A DNA stretch of 64,000 nt from Thermoplasmata archaeon (GCA_021797735.1 JAJZZE010000001.1:1-64000), one strand, 5' to 3'; counted from the stretch's first letter, positions 55,104-64,000 are shown. Notes: generated from the letters alone by a model not told the origin. Made by a program: numbers and translations.

Positions 55104-55646
55104 TTATGACATAATGTGTTTAAAATAGTTATCCATTTTATAATTTTCATTAGCAATAAATTTATTTTTCAGTTTGGTAATATCTATATTTTCTATTTTA
55201 TTAATAGTATCTATTTTCATAGCACGTGAAATAACATTTTTATACGTTTTGATGTGCCCCCTCTGTTTATGAATATTTGCAACGCATAATAATATTATAA
55301 ATTGGTAAGTTTTCTTCATTATGCCATATTGTTCATGCCAGATATTCTCCAGAACATCATGTGCTTCCCAGTATCTCTGTTCCGAAATCAGATAAATAGC
55401 ATAATCCAAAGATTTTATATTATTTGAATTTACATTAATTTTATAATATTTTTCTTTAAACAACAACATGATTCTATTGTTTATCTCATTATATGCTGCT
55501 ATTTCTATATGGTTGTCTGCTATTCTCAAATCATATATGCTGGCATCAAGAGTTTTAATAAATTTTAATTCTCTGTCTCTACATAAATTTTTCATTTTTA
55601 TGTTGTAGATATAAATGTACCTATTTTTTATTAAAACATTAACCAT
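55104..55646 (-). CDS. DUF309-domain protein
   Basis: A 180-residue protein. The C-terminal half carries the DUF309 helical hallmark YWEAHDVLENIWHEQYG, followed by YQFIILLCVANIHKQRGH. In this family the histidine and glutamate residues of the two motifs face each other, a layout that could form a metal or catalytic site, but function is unknown. The N-terminal 70 residues are not conserved in the pattern I know and may start later, for instance at the Met at position 18. Single gene flanked by long spacers. Confidence 0.7.
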   Translation of the reverse strand: MVNVLIKNRYIYIYNIKMKNLCRDRELKFIKTLDASIYDLRIADNHIEIAAYNEINNRIMLLFKEKYYKINVNSNNIKSLDYAIYLISEQRYWEAHDVLENIWHEQYGIMKKTYQFIILLCVANIHKQRGHIKTYKNVISRAMKIDTINKIENIDITKLKNKFIANENYKMDNYFKHIMS

Positions 55647-56480
55647 TATAATTCACTAAAGTATTTCAATTATATTATTTATTGTTTCTATGTCTTTTTT
55701 TAACGGTATTATGAATTAAACCACTATTTAAGTATTACCTAAATGTATATATACCAATTATCCGCCATTATCTCTCCAGTAGGAAATTGCCAGATACCTC
55801 AAATTCCTAAGTTCTCATGGGGATTTGTATGATGAGGCATACATAATGCACAAATTCATTCTGAAATGGGATTAATTTAAGAACTTACATTATAGAAAGA
55901 TGTGAAATTTCTAACTGTTAATAACTGTTATGATTAAATATAGTGGTAATATTAAAGCGAGAATAAAATTAAGCAGTAAAAAGATAAATACCTTATAGAT
56001 GAAAAAATGGAAAAGATCAGAAAATTATCAATAATGTGGGTTTTAGTATAGCTAAAACTAAATAGAAAGGTATTCATTATTTTCATACATTGGAAATATT
56101 AACCGGAATAGCAAAGATCTGTTTCTAACCACGAATGAGAACATTGATGCAACTATTAACATGATACCACGCATGCCGATATCTTGAAATATTTTCCATT
56201 ATATAAACAGTATGATATATGATTAATGACAAACCTGCAATGGTGATGTCCCCACACAGCTTGAAAAGTAATCCGAACAAGTTCCACCACGATATCAGGC
56301 GTAAAATGAAAAACTTTCACAGTGTGCTATGAAGGTATATCAGTTAAGTAATGTTAAAGTTTTTATAGATAAAGTTATAATTATAAACTATAAGTAAATA
56401 ACATAAAAACATTTAAAATAGTATATATAATCTCAATATTAATGATAAAAATTTAAATTACATTGTTTTAAAAATTATTT
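55647..56480. other. Long gene-free stretch with a possible IS605-type right end
   Basis: About 830 bp with no intact gene. Read on the minus strand, 56233-56262 gives CAAGCTGTGTGGGGACATCAC, similar to the hairpin end after the TnpB remnant at 40193-40218 (GCGGTGTGGGGATGCCAC), so a relic of a second element is possible. A short open segment at about 56085-56190 (LFSYIGNINRNSKDLFLTT) is not identifiable. Confidence 0.35.
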
Positions 56481-56525
56481 ACTAACCAAATAAGTAAGAA
56501 ATAAACATATAAATACATGGTTAGT
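56481..56525 (+). promoter_or_regulatory. Promoter of the Opp/Dpp-type operon with flanking inverted repeat
   Basis: ACTAACCA (56481-56488) and its exact inverted copy TGGTTAGT (56518-56525) enclose the TATA box ACATATAAATAC (56504-56515). TTTACT-N9-AAGTAA (about 56478-56498) also offers a TACT/AGTA pair like those bound by TrmB proteins. Transcription would begin around 56538, giving a short leader with GAGGT before the ATG at 56553. Confidence 0.45.
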
Positions 56526-56552
56526 TATATTTAAAATAATGAGGTACATAAT

Positions 56553-58355
56553 ATGAAAAATAAAAAGTTGTTAATTGCAATAGTAATATTAACTGTTTTT
56601 ATAATGATAGCTATAAATTTTAATGTTTTTTACTCTAATAGCAGTAACAGTTCGACTAAACCTGACAGCACAGGCAATGCTCCTACTGGAACACTATATT
56701 TATCACCAGGACCATCACCGGCATTTACAGATAATTTTAATCCATTCAACATATGGAGCTCACCTGCCGGTATAATGTCATTGCTTTATGAGCCACTTTT
56801 CCAGATAAATACATACAATGGCACAACGATACCATGGTTAGCAACAAATTACACATGGTCACACAATAATACATTGTTAACGTTAAATTTAAGACATAAT
56901 GTGCAATTCAGCAATGGTATGCCATTTAATTCATCAGACGTTGTATTTACATTTAACACACAGAAAAACGTGAGTGGTCAGTGGAGCAATATAAATCACA
57001 TATCAGCAGTAAATAAGTATACAGTTAATTTTAACTTTTCCAAACCTGATGTACAGTGTTTATTCTATTTAGGTTCTAATTTTATGCTTCCAGAACCGTT
57101 ATGGAAGGGCGTATCAAACCCGGCAAGCAAGGTTATTAAAACGCCTGTAGGTACCGGCCCATATACATTAAGTAGTTTCAGTGGTCAGAAAATAGTATTA
57201 ACTGCAAATCCAAATTACTGGCAGCCAAATGAACCGCACATAAAAAACGTTGTTTATATAGATTACACAAGCAGCAGTGCATTAACTCTGGCACTTGCGG
57301 AGGGGAAAATACAATGGACATCTGCATTTGCACCAAATGTAACGCAGTTATTTGTACAAAATAACCCAAAAGCCAATCATTATTGGTTCCCACCAGGGCA
57401 ACCGGTTACATTAATAACAAACGATGCCATATACCCATTTAACCTGAGCTATTTCAGGCAGGCAATAAGTTTATCAATAAACAGAACAAAAATATGCAAT
57501 GTAGGAGAATATGGATATGAAAAACCTGCAAACGCAGCAAATATACTGCAACAGCAATTATTCTGGTTAAATTCTACCAATGCAAATCTGGCAAAGGAAC
57601 TTGCAGCTTACAACACAACAAAGGCATTAAAATTACTTACGAGTCATGGGTTTACAATGACAAAGGGGAGATTATACGAACCGAATGGAACAAAGTTACC
57701 GGGAATAACATTAATGTCTGTTGCTGGATATACCGATTGGGATGCTGATATATCAATTATTGCATCAGAATTAGCACATATAGGCATTAAAGTTACTACA
57801 GAAACACCAACTCAAAGTGGTCTTTCATCGGATATAGCAACAGGCAACTTCCAGATGGCACAGGATACAGTGACTGGAATAGGGCCAAATCCATGGTACG
57901 ATTACACCGGTCTTATAGGGCCGGTAACGCCTATAGATAAAACGACAGGTGTAAATGAGGAAAGATGGAACTATACAAATACCAATTTCATGAGCTCATA
58001 TAATAATTTCACAAAAACAAGCAATACCACAGAACAGAAAACTTTGATAAATAACATGGCAAGCATAATGCTAAATCAGATGCCAATGATACCCCTAGTG
58101 TACTCTGCCGACTTTTATGAATATGTAAATAGCTCAATAGGAGGGTTCCCAAATCAGAGTAACCATTACTGGATACCCATGCCATGGTATCCCGGTCCTA
58201 TGGAAGTTGTAGAATTACATTTATATGCTAAAAGCAATAGTGCAGCAACGACCAATTATAGTGATTACTATATTGTGGGTGGATTGATAGCAATAGCTGC
58301 AGTAGCAGGTATATCATCAATATACATTAAAAGGAGGAGAGCAAAAGATAATTAA
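56553..58355 (+). CDS. Opp/Dpp-type ABC solute-binding protein, anchored at both ends
   Basis: A 600-residue family 5 solute-binding protein. An N-terminal hydrophobic helix (about 5-24) precedes a Ser/Asn-rich linker. The mature body has LYLSPGPSPAF, then YEPLFQIN, the conserved LRHNVQFSNGMPFNSSDVVFTF, and GTGPYTLSSF plus NPNYWQPNEPHI. A second helix (about 573-593) with a basic tail (KRRRAKDN) anchors the C-terminus, as in archaeal oligosaccharide-binding CbtA-type proteins. In archaea this 'peptide' class often binds cello- or other oligosaccharides; the beta-glycosidase downstream supports a sugar role. First gene of a five-gene operon; GAGGT lies 8 bases upstream of the ATG. Confidence 0.88.
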   Translation: MKNKKLLIAIVILTVFIMIAINFNVFYSNSSNSSTKPDSTGNAPTGTLYLSPGPSPAFTDNFNPFNIWSSPAGIMSLLYEPLFQINTYNGTTIPWLATNYTWSHNNTLLTLNLRHNVQFSNGMPFNSSDVVFTFNTQKNVSGQWSNINHISAVNKYTVNFNFSKPDVQCLFYLGSNFMLPEPLWKGVSNPASKVIKTPVGTGPYTLSSFSGQKIVLTANPNYWQPNEPHIKNVVYIDYTSSSALTLALAEGKIQWTSAFAPNVTQLFVQNNPKANHYWFPPGQPVTLITNDAIYPFNLSYFRQAISLSINRTKICNVGEYGYEKPANAANILQQQLFWLNSTNANLAKELAAYNTTKALKLLTSHGFTMTKGRLYEPNGTKLPGITLMSVAGYTDWDADISIIASELAHIGIKVTTETPTQSGLSSDIATGNFQMAQDTVTGIGPNPWYDYTGLIGPVTPIDKTTGVNEERWNYTNTNFMSSYNNFTKTSNTTEQKTLINNMASIMLNQMPMIPLVYSADFYEYVNSSIGGFPNQSNHYWIPMPWYPGPMEVVELHLYAKSNSAATTNYSDYYIVGGLIAIAAVAGISSIYIKRRRAKDN

Positions 58356-58365
58356 AGTGAAATAA

Positions 58366-59367
58366 ATGATACCTTATAAATATATTTTTAAAAAAAGCAT
58401 TGCGTTTCTTGTAGTTCTATACGGAGCAATAACTTTAAATTTTTTATTACCAAGATTACTCCCCGGAAATCCTGCGGAAATAGTGTATTTAGCAATAATA
58501 AAGCAGGGGGGTGGATCTATAAATCCAATATACGTACATCAGCTGGAATCAGAATACGGTATATCAAATGCACCCATGTATTCTCAGTATTTCCAGTATT
58601 TAATTGACCTGTTGCACGGGAACCTTGGAGTTTCTATAGCATTTTTCCCTGACCCGGTTAGTTCTATATTGGCAGGGGCGTTACCATGGACATTATACCT
58701 TGTAATCACTTCAATCGTAATCTCATTTTTTATCGGCAATAGGTTGGGAAGATATGCTGGTATAAACAGAAACACATTTAAGGATTTATTCGTGGATTTA
58801 TTTTCAATGTTTATGGCATCATTTCCGGCGTTTGTACTTGCATTTATCATGCTTGATATATTTTCCGTAGATTCCGGTATATTTCCCTTAGGGGGTGCAT
58901 ACAGTTCAAGTGTAAACATAGGATTTAATTTACCTTTTATAATAAGTGCAGTTTATCATTCATTTTTACCGATATTAACTATAATATTAACATCAATAGG
59001 TGGCTGGGTCTTAGGTATGAGAAATAATATTATACCAAATGTAAACAGTGATTTTATAACCTTTTCCCAGAATCTTGGCCTCAAAAAAGAACAGATAAAC
59101 AGGATAGCGTATAGAAATGCAATACTGCCAAATTTAACTGGTTTTTCTATGTCCATAGGTCTGTCTGTAAGTGGAGTCATAATAGAAGAGTCAATTTTTT
59201 CATATCCAGGTGTAGGTCTATATATGATTACTGCAATTGGCTCCCTTGACTATCCATTACTCCAGGGTATATTTTTAATGGTAATTATATCTGTACTGGT
59301 AGGTAATTTAATAGTGGATATATTATATGGGTTTTTTGATCCAAGAATAAAACAGGAGGGAGAATAA
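58366..59367 (+). CDS. Opp/Dpp-type ABC permease B
   Basis: A 333-residue permease with six helices. Family hallmarks are LPRLLPGNPAEIVY after the first helix, the ESEYGI segment, and the cytoplasmic coupling loop ITFSQNLGLKKEQINRIAYRNAILPNLTG, followed by GVIIEESIFSYPGVGLYM near the end. It forms half of the membrane channel with permease C. It starts 10 bp after the binding-protein gene and its stop overlaps the next ATG by one base. Confidence 0.9.
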   Translation: MIPYKYIFKKSIAFLVVLYGAITLNFLLPRLLPGNPAEIVYLAIIKQGGGSINPIYVHQLESEYGISNAPMYSQYFQYLIDLLHGNLGVSIAFFPDPVSSILAGALPWTLYLVITSIVISFFIGNRLGRYAGINRNTFKDLFVDLFSMFMASFPAFVLAFIMLDIFSVDSGIFPLGGAYSSSVNIGFNLPFIISAVYHSFLPILTIILTSIGGWVLGMRNNIIPNVNSDFITFSQNLGLKKEQINRIAYRNAILPNLTGFSMSIGLSVSGVIIEESIFSYPGVGLYMITAIGSLDYPLLQGIFLMVIISVLVGNLIVDILYGFFDPRIKQEGE

Positions 59368-60326
59368 TGAACCATGATTTATTTAAAAACAGTACTGTAA
59401 ATGGGGTTTCATTTAAATTTAATAAAATAATAAAGCCATTGAAAATACTGTTAACAAACAATAAGGCAAAGGTAGGTTTTATAATACTTGCCGGTATGAT
59501 AATTTTCGGTGTTTTAGGTCAGTTTTTTGCACCATATAATCCAAATAGATATGAATTTGTAAGATCTATGCCACCCTCATACAGTCACCTACTTGGAACA
59601 ACTGTGTATGGGCAGGATGTTTTTTCGCAGCTATTCTATGGCGCAGCACCGACATTGCTTGTTGGATTTTCCGTCGGTATTATTGGAACATTTATATCGA
59701 TTTTTGTGGGCATAAGTGCAGGTTTTGCATCTGAAAGAATAAATAATATTGTTACGGGAATAATAAATATATTTTTGATAATACCGGGTGTATTGTTAAT
59801 CATGTTATTCGGTTCATATTTTCTCGGGATACATCAATCTCTCGGCTATTTGCCAACTATACTGATACTTGTAATAACTGGCTGGGCTTTCGGCGCCAGA
59901 ACATTCAGGTCAATAACATTATCAATTGCCAAGAGGGATTTTATATTATCGTCAATGCTAATCGGGGAATCCAGGTTAGGTATAATATTCAGGCAGATTA
60001 TAAGAGCTATATTTCCTGTTATAATATCAAATTTCTTTTTTACAGCCATGTACGGTACAATGGGCTTAACATTTGTAGAATATTTAGGCGTTGGGAATCT
60101 TTTACAGGTAAACTGGGGGACAATGCTATACTGGGCAATAAACAATGAGGCGTATTTAACGGGATTATGGTGGTGGATTTTACCGCCCAGCTTCATGATT
60201 TCAATACTGATGTTTTCATTTATACTGTTAAATTTCGGTATGGATGAAATAGGAAATCCCTCATTGAGAAGATTTAACAGCAAAAAAAATAAAAAAGGTG
60301 ATTTAAATGAGCATCCTGAGAACTGA
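59367..60326 (+). CDS. Opp/Dpp-type ABC permease C
   Basis: A 319-residue permease. Typical DppC features are the N-terminal helix after a soluble stretch (KVGFIILAGMIIFGVLGQFFAPYNPN), GTTVYGQDVFSQLFYGA, GFSVGIIGTFISIFVGISAGF, and the coupling loop LSSMLIGESRLGIIFRQIIRAIFP, in which GES replaces the usual GAS. LGVGNLLQVNWGTMLYWA near the end matches the family's LGxGxxxPxxSWGxMLxxA. It overlaps the next gene by 20 bp. Confidence 0.9.
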   Translation: MNHDLFKNSTVNGVSFKFNKIIKPLKILLTNNKAKVGFIILAGMIIFGVLGQFFAPYNPNRYEFVRSMPPSYSHLLGTTVYGQDVFSQLFYGAAPTLLVGFSVGIIGTFISIFVGISAGFASERINNIVTGIINIFLIIPGVLLIMLFGSYFLGIHQSLGYLPTILILVITGWAFGARTFRSITLSIAKRDFILSSMLIGESRLGIIFRQIIRAIFPVIISNFFFTAMYGTMGLTFVEYLGVGNLLQVNWGTMLYWAINNEAYLTGLWWWILPPSFMISILMFSFILLNFGMDEIGNPSLRRFNSKKNKKGDLNEHPEN

Positions 60327-61095
60327 AAATTTATCAAAAGTATTTATCTCAAGAAAAGGCATTGTAAAGAGTGAAAATGTTGTTGCCCTTGATAATGTTA
60401 ATATAGAGTTAAATGAAAGGGAATTAATAGGAGTTGTGGGTGCAAGTGGAAGTGGCAAAAGTACACTGGCAAAAACCCTTGTTTTTCTGTATAAACCAAC
60501 AACAGGAAATATATATTTCAGGGATGAAAATATCACAAAATACAAATCAGGAAAAATCAAAAAATACAGGAAAAATATACAGATGGTATTTCAGGACCCA
60601 TATGCATCTCTGGATCCAAATCACACGGTTGAATGGCATGTCAAAAGGCCTTTGATATTAATAAAATATAAGGGTGATATAAACGAAAGGATAAATGAAT
60701 TACTGAATATGGTAACATTGAATCCACCTGAATATTATAGAAATAAATTTCCACACCAGTTATCCGGTGGCCAGAGGCAGAGGGTTTATCTCGCAAGGGC
60801 CCTAGCCGTTGAGCCCAGCATACTGATTGCGGATGAACCGGTTTCAATGCTCGATGTTTCTGTAAGAATTGGGATATTAAATTTATTAAAAAACATAAGG
60901 GATATGTTAGATTTAAGTATAATATATATTACGCATGATCTGAATACTGTAAGTATGATTACCGATAGAATATACGTTATGCATGATGGAAAAATAGTTG
61001 AAGAGGGTAATACGGACAGTATAATAAAAAATCCCATGAATTCATATACACGGGAATTAATAGAGGCTGCACCAAATCCATACAAGAGGATATAA
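60307..61095 (+). CDS. Opp/Dpp-type ABC ATPase (DppF-like)
   Basis: A 262-residue ATPase. Walker A GASGSGKSTL (about 46-55), Q-loop VFQDPYASLDPNHTV, signature LSGGQRQRVYLARALAV, Walker B LIADEPVSMLDVS and the switch histidine YITHDL are all present; the QDPYASL-P motif is diagnostic of the DppF/OppF group. ATG 60307 is preceded by GGTGAT at a 5-base gap inside the end of permease C, so translation is coupled. The C-terminal oligopeptide extension is short (AAPNPYKRI). Confidence 0.92.
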   Translation: MSILRTENLSKVFISRKGIVKSENVVALDNVNIELNERELIGVVGASGSGKSTLAKTLVFLYKPTTGNIYFRDENITKYKSGKIKKYRKNIQMVFQDPYASLDPNHTVEWHVKRPLILIKYKGDINERINELLNMVTLNPPEYYRNKFPHQLSGGQRQRVYLARALAVEPSILIADEPVSMLDVSVRIGILNLLKNIRDMLDLSIIYITHDLNTVSMITDRIYVMHDGKIVEEGNTDSIIKNPMNSYTRELIEAAPNPYKRI

Positions 61096-61096
61096 A

Positions 61097-62080
61097 ATGT
61101 ATAATTACATTCTTGAAGTTAAAAATTTAAATGCCGGTTATTACACGGAAGCTGGTTTCACAGAGGTTTTAAGAAATATAGATTTCAGTGTAAAGAGAAA
61201 TATTATACTTGGCATAGCCGGAGAATCAGGTTCCGGCAAAAGTACCCTGGCATCATCATTATATAATTCGTTGAAATATCCTGGCAAGATTACGGGGGGC
61301 AGTATAATACTTAATGGAATAGATATATTAAGTACAAAGCCAAACGATCTGAGAAAACTCAGGGGGGTAAAATATTCATTTATACCACAGGCAGCAATGA
61401 ACGCATTAAACCCTGTTAAAAAAATAAGATTTCAATTTTATGATGTTATGATGGCACATAATATAAACAATGAAAATGAACAGGATAAAAAAATAGATGA
61501 AATATTAAAACTCGTAAGGCTTAATAACAATGTTCTTAATAATTACCCGCATGAATTATCGGGTGGTATGCGCCAGAGGGTCGTAATAGCAATGGCATTA
61601 GTTCTATCTCCTGAACTCGTAATACTTGATGAGCCAACAACAGGCCTCGATGTTCTGGTTGAGCATAATATACTGGTTGATATTAAAAAAATTCAAAGGA
61701 ATTTAGGAATAACAATGATATTTATCTCCCATGATTTATCTATATTATTTGAGATAACAGACGAAATGATAATGATGTATGGTGGTGAAATAGTTGAGTC
61801 CGGTTCATATGATAATTTATTAACTCATCCTGCGAATCCATATACATATTTACTGGAAAAGAGTATACCCAGAATCGGAATAAAAATAGATGATAATCTG
61901 TTAATAAAAGGACCACCCATGAATTTTTCAAGCATGGGTAAGGGTTGCTATTTTTATGAGAGGTGCATATACTCACAAAAACAATGCTCAGTTAATCATC
62001 CAGACCTTAAAGCAATGAAAGGTGAAAACCATTCATATCGCTGTTTCAGATATCCTGAATGGGAAAAAAATACAGTATAA
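61097..62080 (+). CDS. Opp/Dpp-type ABC ATPase (DppD-like)
   Basis: A 327-residue ATPase. Walker A GESGSGKSTLAS, Q-loop IPQAAMNALNPVKKI (the DppD form), signature ELSGGMRQRVVIAMALVL, Walker B VILDEPTTGLDV and switch ISHDLS are intact. The C-terminus holds the oligopeptide/dipeptide transporter zinc- or cluster-like region with four cysteines: GKGCYFYERCIYSQKQCSVN and later YRCFRYPEW. Starts 1 bp after the preceding gene's stop. DppF-like before DppD-like is the reverse of the common bacterial order. Confidence 0.92.
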   Translation: MYNYILEVKNLNAGYYTEAGFTEVLRNIDFSVKRNIILGIAGESGSGKSTLASSLYNSLKYPGKITGGSIILNGIDILSTKPNDLRKLRGVKYSFIPQAAMNALNPVKKIRFQFYDVMMAHNINNENEQDKKIDEILKLVRLNNNVLNNYPHELSGGMRQRVVIAMALVLSPELVILDEPTTGLDVLVEHNILVDIKKIQRNLGITMIFISHDLSILFEITDEMIMMYGGEIVESGSYDNLLTHPANPYTYLLEKSIPRIGIKIDDNLLIKGPPMNFSSMGKGCYFYERCIYSQKQCSVNHPDLKAMKGENHSYRCFRYPEWEKNTV

Positions 62081-62086
62081 AAATAT

Positions 62087-62095
62087 TATATATAA
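62087..62095 (+). promoter_or_regulatory. TATA box for the second trmB-type gene
   Basis: TTATATATA lies about 23 bp before the ATG at 62114, so this regulator can be made independently of the transporter operon ending 33 bp upstream. Confidence 0.4.
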
Positions 62096-62113
62096 AAACG
62101 ATATAGGATATGA

Positions 62114-63130
62114 ATGGATGATGATTTATTTTCTGAATTAACAAAATTCGGTTTATCAAACTATGAAATAAAAATTTATAAAACATTATTACTGAAGGGT
62201 CCAAATACACCCACAGGAACCGTTAAAATAGCGGGCATACCCCAGCCAAGAATATATGACCTGTTTTCATCGCTGGAGAAAAAGGGCTTTGTTGACACAG
62301 TAACAGGCAAAAAACACTTATACCGTGCTGTTCCTGTTTCCCAGGTATTGCGGCACGAAGTTCTCTGGCTTGACAATTATGTGAATGAACTTGAAAGTTA
62401 TGTTGAAAAATACAGGGAAACCGAAGATTTAAAGGAACCGTATATATGGTTTGTTAAGGGAAATAAAAATGTAAATGACAGGATAATATCAATGATTTAC
62501 TCTGCAAGGAATGAGATTATAATGGCATTATCACATGAATCATACATTAACGTAAAAAAATTTATAAACCAGGCATTAAAAAAGGGCATTACAGTTGCGC
62601 TCGTTCTCTTCAAAGATACAAATGATAATGAACTGAAAACCGTACCCTCTGGAGTAATATTAAAAAAACGCTGTGAGAAACCATTAGAAATGGTTCTTGT
62701 AGACCGTAGTTCCGTTCTATCAAATTTAAAAAGTGGAATAGAGAATATGGATTATTCGATATATCTTGAAGAGGACCAGTTACTGCATGTTTTAAGTTAT
62801 TACTTTTTTTATGATATATGGCTTCCATCAGAGTATGTAATCTATCCAGAAAATGTCATTCACTATAAATTAAATAATATATGGTTAATATGCGATATCA
62901 TAGATTATTATCTGGCTAAAAAAATAAGGCTTAAGGGAGAGTTAAATGGTATAATGAATAATAAAAGCATTTCAATGAAATGTGAAATAATTAAAACAGA
63001 TAGAATAAACGGTGTAAGGCAAACATTTTTTGTCACAGATGGCAAAAACACATACTCTGTTGGGGGCAAATCAGCCTTCAGGGAGGATATAAAGCTCGTA
63101 GATATTACAGTATCGAGACTATTAAATTAA
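62114..63130 (+). CDS. TrmB-family transcriptional regulator, copy 2
   Basis: A 338-residue paralogue of the regulator at 4724-5746. The winged helix (about 6-72) is closely similar: LSNYEIKIYKTLLLKGPNTPT, GIPQPRIYDLFSSL and TGKKHLYRAVPV. The nearly identical recognition helix (PQPR-YDLF) suggests overlapping DNA targets. The middle and sugar-binding parts have diverged (C-terminal NTYSVGGKSAFREDI against VFTVGGRLTRIEDI), as expected for different inducers. Placed between the Opp/Dpp-type operon and the beta-glycosidase gene, it is the natural candidate to control both. Confidence 0.9.
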   Translation: MDDDLFSELTKFGLSNYEIKIYKTLLLKGPNTPTGTVKIAGIPQPRIYDLFSSLEKKGFVDTVTGKKHLYRAVPVSQVLRHEVLWLDNYVNELESYVEKYRETEDLKEPYIWFVKGNKNVNDRIISMIYSARNEIIMALSHESYINVKKFINQALKKGITVALVLFKDTNDNELKTVPSGVILKKRCEKPLEMVLVDRSSVLSNLKSGIENMDYSIYLEEDQLLHVLSYYFFYDIWLPSEYVIYPENVIHYKLNNIWLICDIIDYYLAKKIRLKGELNGIMNNKSISMKCEIIKTDRINGVRQTFFVTDGKNTYSVGGKSAFREDIKLVDITVSRLLN

Positions 63131-63186
63131 TACTATTAATAAAAGTAATTTGCAAATGCTTTAATAACAAAAATTAATAAAATATT

Positions 63187-64000
63187 ATGGTTTCAGACAA
63201 TTTTAAATTTGGTTTTTCTGAATGTGGATTTCAATCGGAAATGGGTTTATCAGGTACAGATTGTAACTCTGACTGGTTTATATGGTCAAATGATAAAAGG
63301 AATATTGAAAAACATTACGTTTCAGGTGATCTGCCACAAAACGGTGTGGCATACTGGGATTTATATAAGCAGGATCATGACAATGCAGATAAATTAAATA
63401 TGAATGCAGCAAGATTAGGAATAGAATGGTCCAGAATATTTCCGGAATCAACAGAAAATATAAAGGTTGATGTAAGATATGATAACGACGATATATTATA
63501 CATAGGAATTGATGACGAAGCAATAAAAAAAATGGATGAAATTTCGGATAAGAATGCAATAAAACATTATAGTGATATATTCAATGATTTTAAATCAAGA
63601 AATAAATTTTTGATAGTAAACCTTTATCACTGGGTAATACCAAAATGGCTAAATGACCCATCAGGTTTTACCGATAATGATAAGCAGAGGGCAATAGGTG
63701 GCTGTTTCAATAACCATATAATTATAGAATTTGCGAAATACTGTGCATACATATCCAGTAAATTTGATTATATGGCCGACCGCTGGTCAACAATGAATGA
63801 ACCAAACATGGTTTATCAGGGTTGCAGTGCCGACAGCTCATATAACGGCATAGCCATGAGAAAAAAGAAATTTGCAGAGGCACATGCAAGGGCATATGAC
63901 GCAATAAAACTGTACTCTAAAAAACCTGTGGGTGTAATATTTGCAAACGGTGATATTCAATCCATAGATAATGATACTGATATATTAAACAAAGCAAAAT
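63187..64000 (+). CDS. lacS: GH1 beta-glycosidase (LacS type), 5' part, runs off the window
   Basis: The first 271 codons of a family 1 glycoside hydrolase. KFGFSECGFQSEMGLSG, the spacing to DNADKLNMNAARLGIEWSRIFP, LYHWVIPKWLNDP and the acid/base glutamate in WSTMNEPNMVYQG (about 206) align closely with Sulfolobus LacS (FRFGWSQAGFQSEMG, ARLNVEWSRIFP, YSTMNEPN). The second glutamate (nucleophile, in the ENG motif) would lie beyond the right edge. It hydrolyses beta-glucosides and beta-galactosides in the cytoplasm. It starts 56 bp after the TrmB gene and probably degrades the sugars imported by the transporter upstream. Confidence 0.92.
   Translation, partial: MVSDNFKFGFSECGFQSEMGLSGTDCNSDWFIWSNDKRNIEKHYVSGDLPQNGVAYWDLYKQDHDNADKLNMNAARLGIEWSRIFPESTENIKVDVRYDNDDILYIGIDDEAIKKMDEISDKNAIKHYSDIFNDFKSRNKFLIVNLYHWVIPKWLNDPSGFTDNDKQRAIGGCFNNHIIIEFAKYCAYISSKFDYMADRWSTMNEPNMVYQGCSADSSYNGIAMRKKKFAEAHARAYDAIKLYSKKPVGVIFANGDIQSIDNDTDILNKAK

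Overview
The window is AT-rich, densely packed archaeal DNA. Four things point to Euryarchaeota of the Thermoplasmata type (Picrophilus/Ferroplasma-like; the genus is inferred, not proven). Most genes have a TATA-like box about 25 bp upstream of the start codon and seem to be leaderless, while internal operon genes carry GGTGA/GAGGT-type ribosome binding sites. The gene content includes archaeal Elp3, TrmB-type regulators, a Sulfolobus-type GH1 beta-glycosidase and an archaeal split glutamate synthase. The lifestyle suggested is a heterotroph living on imported sugars and possibly peptides that also makes branched-chain amino acids, pyrimidines and riboflavin itself.

Layout. 0-7.4 kb: a THUMP-like methyltransferase, ribA, tRNA-Ser(GCU), a tiny poly-aspartate protein, a CoA-disulfide-reductase-like flavoprotein, a dolichol-phosphate-type glycosyltransferase, a TrmB regulator, a peroxiredoxin and a long coiled-coil protein. 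7.5-11.7 kb: a CUT1 sugar ABC transporter whose two permeases are fused into one chain. 11.8-21.8 kb: an ABHD14-like hydrolase, two large membrane glycosyltransferase-like proteins, ppsA, a GNAT protein, pirin and a sugar epimerase. 21.8-29.8 kb: a basic orphan protein, an MFS transporter of richer GC, a family 5 uracil-DNA glycosylase, small membrane proteins, a thiolase and a cysteine-synthase-like gene broken by a one-base frameshift. 29.8-37.6 kb: elp3, a class II aldolase, and kdpFABC with a convergent double-Usp gene. 37.7-40.9 kb: a HisA-like gene, pyrD, pyrK, a decayed TnpB transposon remnant and two small proteins. 40.9-47.9 kb: ilvB-ilvN-ilvC, a HEPN/MNT pair, a secreted proline-rich protein and ilvD. 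48.2-53.7 kb: an ammonium transporter and a two-gene glutamate synthase. 54-64 kb: an SGNH hydrolase, a DUF309 protein, a five-gene Opp/Dpp-type ABC transporter, a second TrmB regulator and the start of a lacS-type beta-glycosidase that runs off the window.

How it fits together. IlvB/N/C/D form a nearly complete valine/isoleucine branch. Amt plus glutamate synthase form a nitrogen-assimilation block. PyrD/PyrK form a two-subunit, NAD-linked dihydroorotate dehydrogenase. The Opp/Dpp-type transporter, TrmB and LacS at the right end read best as one beta-glucoside/oligosaccharide uptake and hydrolysis locus. Several intergenic stretches of about 180-250 bp are bounded by inverted repeats, and one end sequence (CTATGGCGAYCATT) occurs at two loci, which suggests relics of small mobile elements. 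The most unusual items are the poly-Asp microprotein, the glutamate synthase FMN subunit with a degenerate second copy of its own domain, the fused sugar permease, the heavily overlapped ilvB-ilvN-ilvC genes and the inverted-repeat element family. No CRISPR array, rRNA or intact insertion sequence was seen.
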